Assembly (NCBI GenBank): GCA_963971535.1
Contig: OZ020586.1
Span: 78,472,412-78,536,411 of the forward strand
Source: Notolepis coatsorum
Taxonomy: Eukaryota; Chordata; Actinopteri; Aulopiformes; Paralepididae
DNA: 64,000 nucleotides
Direction of reading: 5' to 3'
The notes under the pieces are model-generated. The model saw only the letters and a program-made list of their open reading frames with translations, ran no database searches and was not told the origin of the DNA. Position numbers and translations under genes: made by a program. Positions 11,640-24,400 of this stretch are shown one piece after another (within the stretch, counting starts at the first letter, position 1; each line of letters begins with the position of its first letter).

Positions 11640-12610
11640 TCAAATCAAATGTATTTGTATAGCTCGAGATCACATGGAATTTCAAGTCAAGAATAAACAT
11701 CACAATAGATCCAGAACAAAAACCACCATAAGATCCATATGCAACACTCCCAGACTTTCCCCAATGAAGATGAGGAACGACTCACTAAAACCTAGCAATA
11801 GGGGAAAAAAAGCACCACAGGCGGCGTGGAGGAGAGAAACCTCAGATGGGATGTTCAATGGGGGATCCCCCAGCTGGATGTCGTGATTATAGTGTTGCTA
11901 TATAATGGATGGATGGAGAACAGTAGAATAATTTGTATGTAATGAAACGCATACATACATACATGGTAGCAATAGTAAAGTACAAAAGATACTTTTTTTA
12001 ATAAATAGAGCTAAGAACAAAAAAAAGTATAGGAATACGAGTGCTGGTAGCCTGGTATGAAAATAAGATGAAGGCTAAAAGTCGGGGCTCGGATCTCAAA
12101 GTATCGGTCATATTCCCCAGGGGGCAGGTGAACCGCTCGGATCTAGTTGAAGTAGAGCGGCATGGTTAGATGCCGGTCGACTGAGGGCGACATGGAGCAG
12201 ATCCATCGCGTCTGTGGATCCAGATCCAGTTTGAGGACGAATACCCGCTGCAGTCAATGCTGTTTGCCACATCAAGGACTGCGCAGGGAAGATCACACCA
12301 CCTTGATAGGCCCGATGGGGGCGGGACCAGGGCTGTCGCACACTATCACTCGAGACATCCACTCACAGAGAGACAGGGACAGTACAGGGGTTAGAGAGCT
12401 CCCGTATTCGCAATGGCCAGACATAGGAGCAATGAATACATGTAATAAAACGTATATATATGCATACATAGTAGCAATAGAATCAAAGTATATAAGATTT
12501 TTTAAATTAAAGTAATAAATAGAACAAAGGCATAGGAATACAAGCGCTGGTATACAAGATGAAACGCAAGAAGATGGATAGAAGGCCATTCACCCCGGGG
12601 GGGCGGACAT
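11640..12610. repeat. Fish interspersed repeat with a large direct duplication
   Basis: The segment opens with the common fish repeat phrase AAATGTATTTGTATAGCT. Two diverged copies of a roughly 170-bp block (about 11938-12110 and 12430-12600) share GTAGCAATAG, AATAAATAGA and AGGAATAC(G/A)AG(T/C)GCTGGTA and sit about 490 bp apart. Confidence 0.6.
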
Positions 12611-12699
12611 GGTTAGACATTGTAGGTCAGACTGAAGATGGCTCAGATGATGGATCCAGTATGAGGTAGAACAGTCGCTGCAATCTGTATATCGACACA

Positions 12700-13755
12700 C
12701 ACTTAGCCTGTTAAGCTGTAGCCCTATTTTCAGAAATCTCGCCTAAAGGTACATGCCTAAGTAAATGGAAAATTGCTCCACTTCTACAAGGGCAATTTGC
12801 ATGTTCTTGTTATCTAGGAACATCTAGGGACCTGTGGGTATGTATATCCAGTGTCAGAAATATTGTGTCTGTTACTAGGCTTGAGTAAATTGTAATGAAA
12901 AAAGGGAGAATATAAATTACGATTTATTTTTGCATCTGTGCCGGCACTGCTGGTGAATAACACCATGTTACAATTGTGAGCAAGCCGAGCTCGCTCACTG
13001 AGCTTATTCAGCACCTTCTTGAGATCCAGTGTAAAAATATCTAAGCAAATGAATAAAGGGAAGATGATTAAACAGAAGGATTTGTAGATAAAGTAATAAA
13101 TGATAATCGATTTTAATTATAAATTCATATTTGACCTTGAACTTGACCTTATTATGGCCAAATCATACATCTATGGATAGGGAAAAGGCTCCTCTTTCCA
13201 ATGGCAGGGTTGAATCTGGATTTAGTCATTTCCTTGCGGTTTTACGATAAAAAAGATATAATAATTAGCATTTTTCCGATAAATCGTATAAAACATCGCT
13301 AAAAATTTAAATATACACTTTGACTACTGTTTTGATAAGATTATGGTATTCACTCTTGGCTACAAATTATATATTTTTTAAACAGAACCTCTTAACATCA
13401 AACATGAGGACGATTCGCGATGCGCCACTTTGCCGACCTCTAGCAGCTTGGGTGTGCATTTATTTTAATACAATATATAGATATAATTAAAGTCCTATTT
13501 GTTGCCTATCAATTGCCCTTTCAGGTGACAAAATCCGTTCAGCGGTTATCGAGTTACATGCCGATATGTGAGGCGTGCGCCAAAGTACACATTACCACCC
13601 CCGACCTCCGGGGGCTCTAGCTACGTCAATCATTTGGCGATCTCGAAAATCTTTGGACAGGGTTGTAGCCAATGAGTGTGGCTTTCCAATGATACCCCAT
13701 GATATGATAATTGGGGATGTAATACGGTCTCTATTGATCGATTTATGATAAAGAA
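12700..13755. mobile_element. Degenerate DNA-element-like repeat
   Basis: The AT-rich sequence shares blocks with 36180-36520, such as the CTAGCAGCTTGGG/CTAGCGGCTCGGG region and GTTGTAGCCAA(T/C)GAGTGT. A shared repeat family is therefore likely. Ends are not resolved. Confidence 0.4.
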
Positions 13756-13770
13756 AAGCAGGGTCCCCCT

Positions 13771-15080
13771 ATTGATTGATTGAAAACTTTATTAACAGAT
13801 TGCAGAATGGGTACAATACAGTACAGCTCAAAACTATCATTACACATGGGCAAAACAGAGTCCATTCTCTTCGGTTCAAATAACAAACTCAGCAAGACCG
13901 ACGGCTTCTCAGTTACAGTGGGTGACAATATTGTCACAAGGAAAGAAGATATTACCTACCTGGGTTCCATCCTAGAGGCAAATCTTTCCTGTGACAAAAT
14001 GGCATCCAATGTAATAAAAAAAAGTCAACCAACGAACTCGATTCTTGTACCGGATCTCCTCACTGGTAAACAAGAATACCCTGAAGACTCTGGCAGGAGC
14101 ACTCATTCAAGGGTACTACGACTATGCTTGCACCTCATGGTACCAAAGCACCTCAAAGGCGCTAAAAACAAAATTACAAACATCTCAAAACAAACTGGTC
14201 AGACTACTGCTTGACCTTACTCCTAGAACCCACCTCACCCCTGCCCACTTTGACAACCTAGGATGGCTTAGAGTAGACGACAGAGTACAGCAACTTGCAA
14301 TGGGCCTGTTCTACAAGATACACTACACGACCAAGGTACCCATGTACATGTCAAAATACTTCCCAAAGGTCAGTGAATACCACAATCACAACACCAGAGG
14401 GAGCTCCACAAATCATGTTAAACCCAGATTCGGCTCAAACAAGGGACTAAACACGTTTCGCAATTATGCCACATCAATGTGGAACGCCCTACCCAAAGCT
14501 GTAAAGGAATGTGAATCACTACCCACTTTCAAAAAACACCTACGGGAGACTGCAATTCGAAACTGGCCCCTGTAAATGTCCTAACACAACCCCCTCCAAT
14601 GTACAGAAAATTACCAAGTATGGTCTTGTCAATATTCCAATGTACAGTTTTGTTTGTACAGTTGTACAAACACCCACCCCTCCTACCCAAAGTCCCCCCC
14701 CCCACTCCTACCCCCCCCCCCCCCCCCCCCACCCAACCACCTCCAATGTACAGTCCCCCCCCCCCCCAACCTCCTCCAATGTACAGTTTCTACGTCAAAT
14801 GTATATACTATTTTTTCTGGACTCTTTTTGTATCACAAACAGTACTGTATTTGCAAATCTGGTATGTCATAAATGTATAGATGTAGCAGTACTGTCTATC
14901 TGTATGTCATGTATGTCATATATGTTACGATGAATTGAAAATGGGGGACCCTGGTGTAAACAAGACGAAAGTCTTTCTCTGGTCTGCATCCCCTTAACAA
15001 TTGTATGTATTGAGCTGTACTGTACTGTACCCATTCTGCAATCTGTTAATAAAGTTTTCAATCAATCAATCAATCAATCA
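13771..15080 (+). mobile_element. CAAT-tailed LINE (family 1), RT C-terminal part plus 3' end
   Basis: The translation gives LHMGKTESILFGSNNKL...DITYLGSILEANLSCDKMASNVIKK, then in another frame MYRISSLVNKNTLKTLAGALIQGYYDYACTSWYQ...SQNKLVRLLLDLTPRTHL...FRNYATSMWNALPKAVKECESLPTFKKHLRETAIRNWPL and a stop. This is the thumb and C-terminal part of a non-LTR RT (Jockey/CR1/I-like group). At least one frameshift is present. The 3' UTR has C-rich repeats (14670-14790), then AATAAAGTTTTCAATCAATC with a (CAAT)n tail. Oddly, the left edge (13771-13830) is an antisense copy of the same 3' tail. Confidence 0.85.
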
Positions 15081-15240
15081 CACACAATTGTTAAGGGGAT
15101 ACAGACCAGAGAAAGACAGGTGTATAAGTAGGCATATAGAACGATATTAGATTATATATTAGTCTAATATAGCAGGAATTTGAAAACCATTCGTCAGCCC
15201 CTGGGTTTATTTATGTTATTAGATCAGAGGAGATGCGAGC
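15081..15240. repeat. Antisense LINE family 1 tail and repeat block shared with 11570-11640
   Basis: CACACAATTGTTAAGGGGAT is the antisense LINE tail. The next block (TTAGTCTAATATAGCAGGAATTTGAAAA) is nearly identical to 11576-11603. The two blocks bracket the 3.5-kb repeat-rich region between them. Confidence 0.55.
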
Positions 15241-15339
15241 TTATTGATTCATTATTACCATATAGGGTGTGCCTCCATTTTCACCAGCAGCTCATTGTGT
15301 TCTAATAAGTAGAAATAACTGTCAATCGTCTTGGTCCTC

Positions 15340-15458
15340 TCGCTCTTATTGGCCCAGACCAGACGTCACACGTCTCCCGCCCCTCAAGCTGCCGCTCCTT
15401 CCTCTCGTGCCTCCCAGAACCTTCCAGGCCGCTGCTGTCCCTCACCGCGCAAGACAAA
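15340..15458 (+). promoter_or_regulatory. cct3 proximal promoter / 5' UTR with HSE-like site
   Basis: This GC-rich TATA-less stretch lies directly upstream of the cct3 ATG. It carries an inverted CCAAT box (ATTGG around 15349), a CRE-like GACGTCA (15362-15368), a GC-box-like CCCGCCCC and an HSE-like GAACCTTC (15417-15424, the nGAAnnTTCn form). Chaperonin genes are known HSF1 targets. The transcription start is not resolvable by eye. Confidence 0.5.
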
Positions 15459-18400
15459 ATGATGGGCCACCAGGTTCTCGTGCTTAGTAAGTAAATTAAA
15501 AAACAATACCGACGATAACAAATGTATCTTATTTAATATGGACGCCGTTATGTACACCATCGCTGCTTTAGTCTTGTATAATAACAGCTGAGTAGAAACG
15601 CGTGGTCGACAGCAGCATTAGCGGACGCCGGTTGCTAGCTAGCCCGCAACAAAGCATGTGGTTCCACACCGTCGCATCATGAACACATTACAGTGCTAAC
15701 GTCAGCTAACATGCTAACTCGGTTAATTATTGGCTTTATTTTGGTTTGAAGTAACTAACAACAATACCACCCAGTTAATGTGTTCTTAACTATGCTAGCT
15801 TAGTGTGTCTCTTCCTTGAAATGTCTTGCCATACTAGCTAGCATAGTGCTTTTGCTAACAAGCTAACTATAACATTAGCTACAGGAACTCCACAGTGTCT
15901 TGTCTCTGGATGGATGGCAGCCATCCTTTAACGTGTCTGTAACCGTTACCAGCTTAACCGACTAACTGCTGCTCGTTTAGATCTGCAGCTGTTGTGGGGT
16001 TTTCAGTTATGTTCCGTCGTAACAAAAGGTGGCCTATTTATTTTCATGCGTAGCCCAAAATGAGCTAGTCATTCTCTCTACATCGTTGTAGCTGCTGTGT
16101 AGCCCTGTTGTGTTGAATAGCCATTTGGAACTGAAACGGAGACTAGCTCATCTGTCTGTCGGGTCTGGTCAACTGAACATCACTAGTTATAGTTATTGTT
16201 AGCTAATCAGCCCACTTTATCCGCTATTTTACAGCCGCACTGTTTATAAGAATCACTGTTCATCATCACAGCAAGGCATCCATCTTTTCTAGTTCCGATT
16301 GGACCTGGTTTATTTCAACTGAACTAAAAAGAGATGGCTTTTTACTTTAATATGAGTAGAGGCTCAGTAGAGAGACTTGAGGGTATTGTACACCTTTATA
16401 AAGCCCATGCAGCATCTTGAGGATATGTGGATCGCCAAGAGTTACCAATATTATTAAAAAAATTAATTAGATTAGTCTCTCACTGTTGGTCGCTCTGTCT
16501 TCAAATGTCCCCACCCCTCTAGCAGCCGCAGGTTTTCGCCTTAGGAGGCTGAAATTGGACTTGGTCGTCTAGTGTGTGTGTTCATGAGTTGGCGTAAAGT
16601 GGGTGTGGCAATGGGAGTGTTCTGTTGCCAATGAAGTCTCACTTATTGCAAATGTAGGATAACCGTTCACTGTTTTATCCACAACAGCACGTCGGACAGT
16701 ATATTCGTCTTCATGCCATGTCTGTCTTTTCCCCTTTCAGACCAAAACATAAAGAGAGAGTCTGGGCGTAAGGTGCAGACTGGTAACATCAATGCTGCCA
16801 AGGTGAGCTCACACACACACATACTGTACGTACGTATGCATGCATACATATTGGGGGTGGAGTGGTTTACAAAAATCACGGTTCTGTTCATAACTTTGTT
16901 TTGGGGGTCACTCTTTTCGGTGTGGTTTCGATTACTACACAAGCCACAGGAAAGTATCTTAGTCATGCTGACCCCAATCCTTTGAAGCTTCAATTACTGT
17001 CATGGTAATTGATGCCAAAGTCGAGATTCAAATGTCTTCTTGTGTTGTTGTGTGTGTCCGTTTCTGTGTGTGTTCTAGGCGATAGCAGATGTCATCAGGA
17101 CATGTCTGGGACCAAGGGCCATGATGAAGGTGAGATTCAGGCTATTTTACACCATTCATTTAAAAAGAAATACAAATACATAGGGGTGGGAATCACCTGT
17201 TTCATTACGATATAGATTCTTTGGACAATGATACGATATTTGCCGATATCACAAAGTCTGCCACGATACGATACAGGTGCCTGCGATCGATATGAGACTA
17301 TATTATATGCCCATTTAACACGATCGGTAACATTTCTCTAACTACACACCCTCAAGACCCCTACGCTCTGCATCTTCTGGCCGCCTCAGACCCACTCCTA
17401 TCCAAGCTCCGGGAGGGTCATCAAAGAGAAGTCGCCTATTCTCAGTCCTTGCCCCACAATGGTGGAATTAACTACCCACCCCAGTTAGGACATCCGAAAC
17501 CTGTCCAATCTTTCGCCGTCGACTAAAGACTCACTTCTTCAACCATTATCTGAAATAAAATTTAAAAAATACAAAAAAATATATATTTAAAAAATAAAGA
17601 AATCTATCCCTAACTAACCTTACCGTCATGCACTTGTCCTAATAAACTAACCTACAATGTAGCACTCAACACTTTGATGAACATTGTTACTCAGCTGATA
17701 GAGTTTTTATTTTTGGGCTCTTCCAGACATTGTTTTTAATACAAATAGACCTCCTGACTCCTGTTCACTGTAAAGTGCCACGTTTTGATATATTGAGCAT
17801 TAAACTTTAAGTAAACATTTTTGGAACACAACCTAAAACCTCCCTCTCCCAAACCGTTCCTACAACAATTTATTTTATGTTTCATGATTATATACATTTA
17901 TTATGTATTATATTTTTTATGTTTAAATATCAACATTATCTGTCCATCCTCAGTAAATACTATCAAACTCCTCTGACCTAGGCTGGTCTTTCCAAAGACC
18001 AGAGATGGGATGCGAACGCTCGCACACACACACACACACAGTCACACACAGAGAAAGGGAGAATGGCTTATACCAGACTTAATGTTTTAGAATATTTCAG
18101 CTAATGAAGATAAATGTTTATTATCAACTATCTAGGTAGTTTTTATAGTGTAACATTTTGCTACTTAAAAATCTTTGAACGTAGAGGGAGAGAGGCTAGC
18201 CCCCCCCCCCTTTCCTCACGAATGGAACTCTATATGAACCAATCTTTTTACGCTGCATCGATCCTATTGGATACATTATAATTAGATTGATGTATCGTCC
18301 CACCCCTACAAATGCAAAGTGTCCTCATGATGTAATCTGAACAAAGTCTGTGTGGAAATGCGTGTCTTGTGTGTTTTCAGATGCTCTTGGACCCTATGGG

Positions 18401-21400
18401 AGGCATTGTAATGACCAACGACGGCAACGCCATCCTGAGAGAGGTGAGAACCAAACACAGCTGGAAATTTCATAGAATCAAACACGGCTGGAAATCTCAT
18501 AGAATCAAAATGGCAGCAAAATGTGAATGTTTGAAGAGGCTAGTGAGGCTGTCGTTTGGAAGGAAGCCACTTGTTGTTTCATCAACTACCCTGTGTGCAT
18601 TAACCCATTCAGTGCCAACCACGAGATTAGTCGGGTTAACGCGCCATGCGTTGCGTGCCAATCACAAGTTTTCTCTGGTTTTAATCGTTATTTCTTTTAT
18701 TAGCAATATCCATTCATTTTTCATCCATCCATCCAGCCTGACGTTATCATTGGGAATGGGTCTGAGCTTGAAAAGGACAAATACAGCCGCCTATCGTCTC
18801 CCGGATGGTATTGCACATCATTGGATTGGGTGGGACTGCATCAGAAAAAAACTGCTCCCGGGGTTTCCCATCTCGGGCAAGCAGTATCTGTTACCACATT
18901 CACTGGGGAGGCTTGGAGCAGCTTTCGATTATGTGTTTTGGTGCTATAACGTTTGATCAATAAACGCGATCAATATTTGGAATAGCTATCAGGAATTGGA
19001 TTCATCTTTTTGCAGAACATCTGATCTGATGTGAGGTAAGGACTCTATGTTACCAGTCTTGGGTTAATCGGATGTTTTTTTTCTCCGCCATCGCAGCGTG
19101 TGTGCGTAACGTTAGCCGTATCCACGGCATGGATAATCGGTTTTTCAGCCCCCTTCTCTAGCGTGCATAAGTACACATATAATACTATCGATAATCTAGC
19201 GTTTATTTGAAAACAATTCATAAATCAGCCGAAAAATTACAACATGTTTTGTGTATTCCAGTAAAGGGCTATTATCACGGAATTTCTCAGGATCTCAAAC
19301 TATACTCGTATTCAAAACGGTATAAAACTGAAATGTACCAATGAAAAAACAATCCGTTTGGTACATGTTGACTGCAAGCAAGTCATTGATAAGCGAGGGG
19401 TGTTTTAGACCCATAGCCATAATTTAAGATATAGTTTAGGCGTTCGCAAATGTCCCCGTCCTCCCATTGACTTCCTTATTGGCATGCTAGCCCTAATATG
19501 GTCAAAGGGGCGTGGCTCTGAATGAGTTAATACTGCGTTTATAAAACCATGGGGTTCACACCTGTGTTTCTTTTGGGTGTCCACACGATGAGATAATAGT
19601 GAACCCTTTTGAGATGTACAATCACCTGATGAGATAATAGTGAACCCTTTGAGATGTACAATCACATCATGAGAGAATAGTGTACCTTTTGAGAAGTACA
19701 ATTGCACGATGAGAGAATAGTGTGCCTTTTTGAGATGTACAATCACACGATGAGAGAATAGTGTGCCTTTTGAGCCATCACACAATGATCACGGTACATC
19801 AACTGGCTGCCCTGGACTCATAAAATCGCGATTTGGAGGTTCCTCTCCTATCGGCTGCCCCGTTACCAACAATGTCTGCCCTACATTTTCAATAGCCTAG
19901 AGAAAGCTTGCCTTGCCTGTGGGGGCAGCGTGAACTAAAGGTTAGAGAAGCGGGTTTGTGACCAGAAGGTCGCCGGTTCGATCCCCCGGACCGGCAGGAA
20001 AAATCTGAGCTGGGGAAGTGAATGAATAACTCTCTCCAAATACCCTTAACACTAGGGATGCACCGATATGAAAATGTGCGGCCAATACCGATTGTTCAAA
20101 TAACACAATCGGTCGATACCGATATTTGTGCCCTGGCAAAAAATAAATAAATAAATAAAATTCAACAACAAAAATAATTTTATATATATTTTTGTATGCA
20201 TCTATTCATTCTGTTTAAACCAATGGGGTTTTTCTTCACAGTTGCAGATAACTATTAGGCTACACTAATATTATAGTATATGACTCATAATTAACACATT
20301 GACCGCCGGGGGTTGTGCCCATCTCATACCCCTCTCTGCCACCATTAAAAGCCTATGGAGATGTTTACCTTCTTTGCAGGGCTATAACTTTTTAAATTGT
20401 ATTGCTATATTGACATTACTATGGCCCATTCAACATCGATTATCTTTTTTTTTATCTTTTTTTCTCATTTTAAATTTGTCTCCCATCCCAATTTCATATC
20501 ATACAATTCAACCCTCCCCTGTCTCGAACGCTGTTTCTTGCCTCCCACAAGCCGGCTGCAATGTGGACTAAGTCATACATAGCACAAGTCCTCTCCGATA
20601 CTCGAGGTAACAGCAGTCTCATCTTTTCACCTGTGCTGCGTGATCTTTCAGCGTCGGGTCTGCGCTTTGGAGGGGCGCCGCCCCCATCGCTTCCTCATTC
20701 TACTGCGCAGGCGCACCAACCGACCTGTAGGAGTCGCTGTCCACAACGCCCGATCCCCACCCATCAGTTTCCCACCCCCTAATACTGCCAATGTGTATTA
20801 GTACGGGCGACCAGCTAAACTGAAAGCAATGTGGAGCGCTGGGCTCGAACAGGCGAACCCAGCATCTCCAGTATTCGTGGTGAGCGCCTTGCCCACTGCA
20901 CCACGTAGCTGCCCCAACATCGATTATCTATTGTTCAGGATGTGGGAACGTTATACTTTTTCATTCACAGGCCTGTACACTGCGATGATATGATCGCGAA
21001 TCGCCCCTTTAATTGGCCGTTGCGATTGGTGAATATTATCTGGGGGCGGGCTTGCGAGTAGTGCTTTCAAGCCTTGCATTCGCATTTCACTCCTAAATTA
21101 TCCAAGGCGTGTGAAGGGACCGAAACTAGAGGGCGCCGCTAGGGCTGGGCGATATGGCCTAAATATGATATCACGATATTTTCTGACCTTTCGGCGATAC
21201 ACATCACAATGTTTTTCTTTTTTACCCCAAACAATTCATTATGAGGCTTACCAAGACAGTATTCGAGTTTGCAAGCTAACATTAAAGACAAAATAAAATA
21301 CCCATGCATTTAGCATTTTTATATTATATATTAGATTTAGATTAGATTAGATTATATATTGCATATATTTAGCAATGAGATATTATATGATTTAGATATG

Positions 21401-24400
21401 AAATATGATGAATTGAAAATGGGGGACCCTGATGTAAACAAGACTAAAGTCTTTCTCTGGTCTGCATCCCCTTAACAATTGTATGTATTGAGCTGTACTG
21501 TACCCATTCTGCAATATGTTAATAAAGTTTTAAATCAATCAATCAATAGCATTTTAGCATTTTTATGAAACTACTGTATATATGTATGTCTCTAAATGTT
21601 TTGATGAATTGAAAATGGAGGACCCTTATGTAAAAAAGCCGAAAGTCTTTTTCTGGTCTTCATCCTCCTGTACTGTATTGTACCCATTCTGCAACCTTTT
21701 AATAAAGTTTTCATTCATTCATTCTGACGGAAACATAATAATTTTGATTGACAGTCGAGTCTGCCAATTACGTCACAGCGCTTGCACCCGCCCTGCTGTT
21801 CTTAGCACCAATCGGCAAGCGCTATTAGTTTGACTTCCTGAATGGCCTGTGTGCTGAACAACAACAAAGCTACTAACGTTAGCTCCCCGCGGCCGTCGAG
21901 TAGGAGACCAGTGCTCCACAGGATGACTAAATGAGGCATAATGATTTTACTACAACGAATGTTATAATAAAAGCCTTTCCAACATCTGTCTGATTGAAAA
22001 CTTTTTTAACAGACCGCGGAATGGGCATATCTCAGCACGGGCTGAGATATGAACGAGTAACGTGTGGACAGATTGACGCGACACAATCCTCTTGGGCAAA
22101 ACATTACGATATCCACGATACGTTGAAAAAGTGTATCGTTAATGAACTGTACCCGATATTTATATAATATCGTCATCAGGGGAGGAAACTAACTTTTTGG
22201 CTTACCAGCCAACTGGCGAGTATCTGATTTTTTTTTACCAGCCAAACAGATTTTTTACCAGACAAAAAAAATCGCTAATTGTGATAATTACTTCTTTGTA
22301 TGTCAAGCCGTGTCAATGTTGTGTATGCATCTGGGTAGGCACACTGTGCCTTTAAGACAGCACGGTGGTCTTACAACAGTGCTGTGAAGTACCGTCAAGT
22401 GTTGTGGTAACGTCAGTTGGGTTGGTGTGCTGTTGTGCACAGTGCACTGGTTGAGCTAGCCCCTTTCGTGACTGCGATGTGCAAGCCAGGGGCTTTTGAG
22501 CATGAAATAAAATGTCTAACCTTACGTCGTAGTCCGGTGCTTTTTTGGAAACATTATAGTCATAACAGATACACCTAGCTGGCTGCTTTGAGCACACAGG
22601 GCTAACGTTAGCTAGCAAGCAGCTATAGCTAAAACGCTAACTAGAAGCTAACCACTGTATACAGTTCCAGTAGACTAACATTACACCTCTGTGATTTAAA
22701 TGTGTCCTTAGTAACTTATACTCGAGGGTTGTACTAGGGTTGGATGCAGTTCCCCGTTGGTCAGTCTGTCTGTTTTCCATCTTCTGCTGTGTTTAACGTT
22801 ATCCGTTTGCGAGTGCTCCTGATGGCTAGCCTAGTACCGCGGGACTTTTATTATTATATGTCCGCGGGTTGGCCAGTACTGCGCAAACGTTTATTAAACA
22901 TTATATGTCCGCGGGTGGTCTTGTGCAGTGCTCTCGTGGCACTGTCAACTAAAGCGAACACTCGGAAGACACGCACCGTTTGCCAGTGCAGTGATTGCAG
23001 AATGTTTTATTTTTTTGTATACTCGCCAGCAGGGGAGGAAACTAACTTTTTGGCTTACCAGCCAACTGGCGGGTATCCGATTTTTTTTACCAGCCAAACG
23101 TAAAAAATACTAGCATTTGGCCAGTAAAGTGGCCTAATTTCCTCCCCTGATCGTCATATCGCCCAGCCCTAGGCGCCGCCCGCCATTTCCGGGCAGTTTT
23201 TACGTTTGGCGCCTCCCACTTAGAGGACTGACCGCCGTGTGACGGCCAATCAAATGGTCATGTGAAAACCGAAAATCATGATCCAAATCTGAGCGGAGTT
23301 CTCACTCGCTGTCTGAGCACAGACACGCAGCGCATTGCTGCTCCTAAACCTCCACTACCTGTTTCTGTATGCTGCATGTAAACACACAGTCACCGTGACT
23401 GAGTCTAGTCAGAGAGACCTCCGTGAGCTGATGTTAGCTACTGTTACAAAATGACCCAGTCAACTATTCACTTTTAGTTTAATACATGAGGCATTGTGTA
23501 ACGTTATCCAGCTGGCTAGCTCCCGACATAAACAACTGCAAGTGTCCAGTTACATCGCATGAGGGCTGCAGCGCTGCTGACTAGGGTCCAGGTGCAGGGC
23601 AGGAGAATCCTTTCATGCTGAATGTAAGAGTTTAGGGTCCAGCTGCAGCTCCGGAGAATCCTGGCCGTAGCTGGAGGCTACTCGAGTACACACAGACAGT
23701 GGAGCTGGTTGCATATAGCGAGCATTTTGACTTGTTGCGTGGTGGCGATGTCTCGCAGATAATACAACTACAAGTATGATTATATAATTATATAAAAACA
23801 ATCGATATATATATAGGGGAGCTCCAGTAGCTCACCACGTACCGCGAGCGCTATTTCAGCGCCGTGGACAACCGTGCTCGTCACAATCGATATAAATAAT
23901 GGTAAATTGTTATTTAAAAATGTGCCCCTAAAAAATATTTTTTGCCCCTAAATTTCTCATTTAGGGGCAAGTGTGCCCCTAGTGAAAAAGCTTAGCGTAC
24001 AGCCCTGATTCATACATTGTTGTGTTACTACCTTCGAGAATATAAGTATGTTTTTAATCTTTTCTGCTGTAATTCTAAAAACGCTAGTTATAGGCCCAAA
24101 CGCATATGATGGATTATCGATTGGCTTTTGTTCCTATACACGCTATATTAAAAAATTCAAATGCATATGATCGGTATACATTCCTTGATTGTCCGTAACG
24201 GCTTTCTTTAGTACGACATCATACGTTGATCAGATGGATTGCAATGAAATACATGGACAATCGAGCTGGAATTAATGTTAGATTCCTCTTACCTGTGGCC
24301 GATGAGTGGAGAAAAAATATTCCAATTATTTGATTTCGATCTGCTAGATCCATTTTCCGTTTGTACGACGCAATAAACGCCAAGAGCATATTGATTCTTG

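Larger units (their letters stand above)
21140..23171. mobile_element. hAT-type element (GGGCTGGGCGATA ends), second layer
   Basis: Ends are TAGGGCTGGGCGATAT and ATATCGCCCAGCCCTA, with an exact 8-bp duplication GGCGCCGC (21132-21139, 23172-23179). The same end family recurs at 28425-29063. It holds two LINE family 1 tails (21408-21545, 21600-21725) and another hAT (22177-23149). Confidence 0.88.

Noticed and set aside
18369-18956. 195-residue plus-strand frame starting in cct3 exon 4
   Set aside because: It is read-through of the exon 4 donor into intron 4 and a TTAA-type MITE in a frame other than the cct3 frame.
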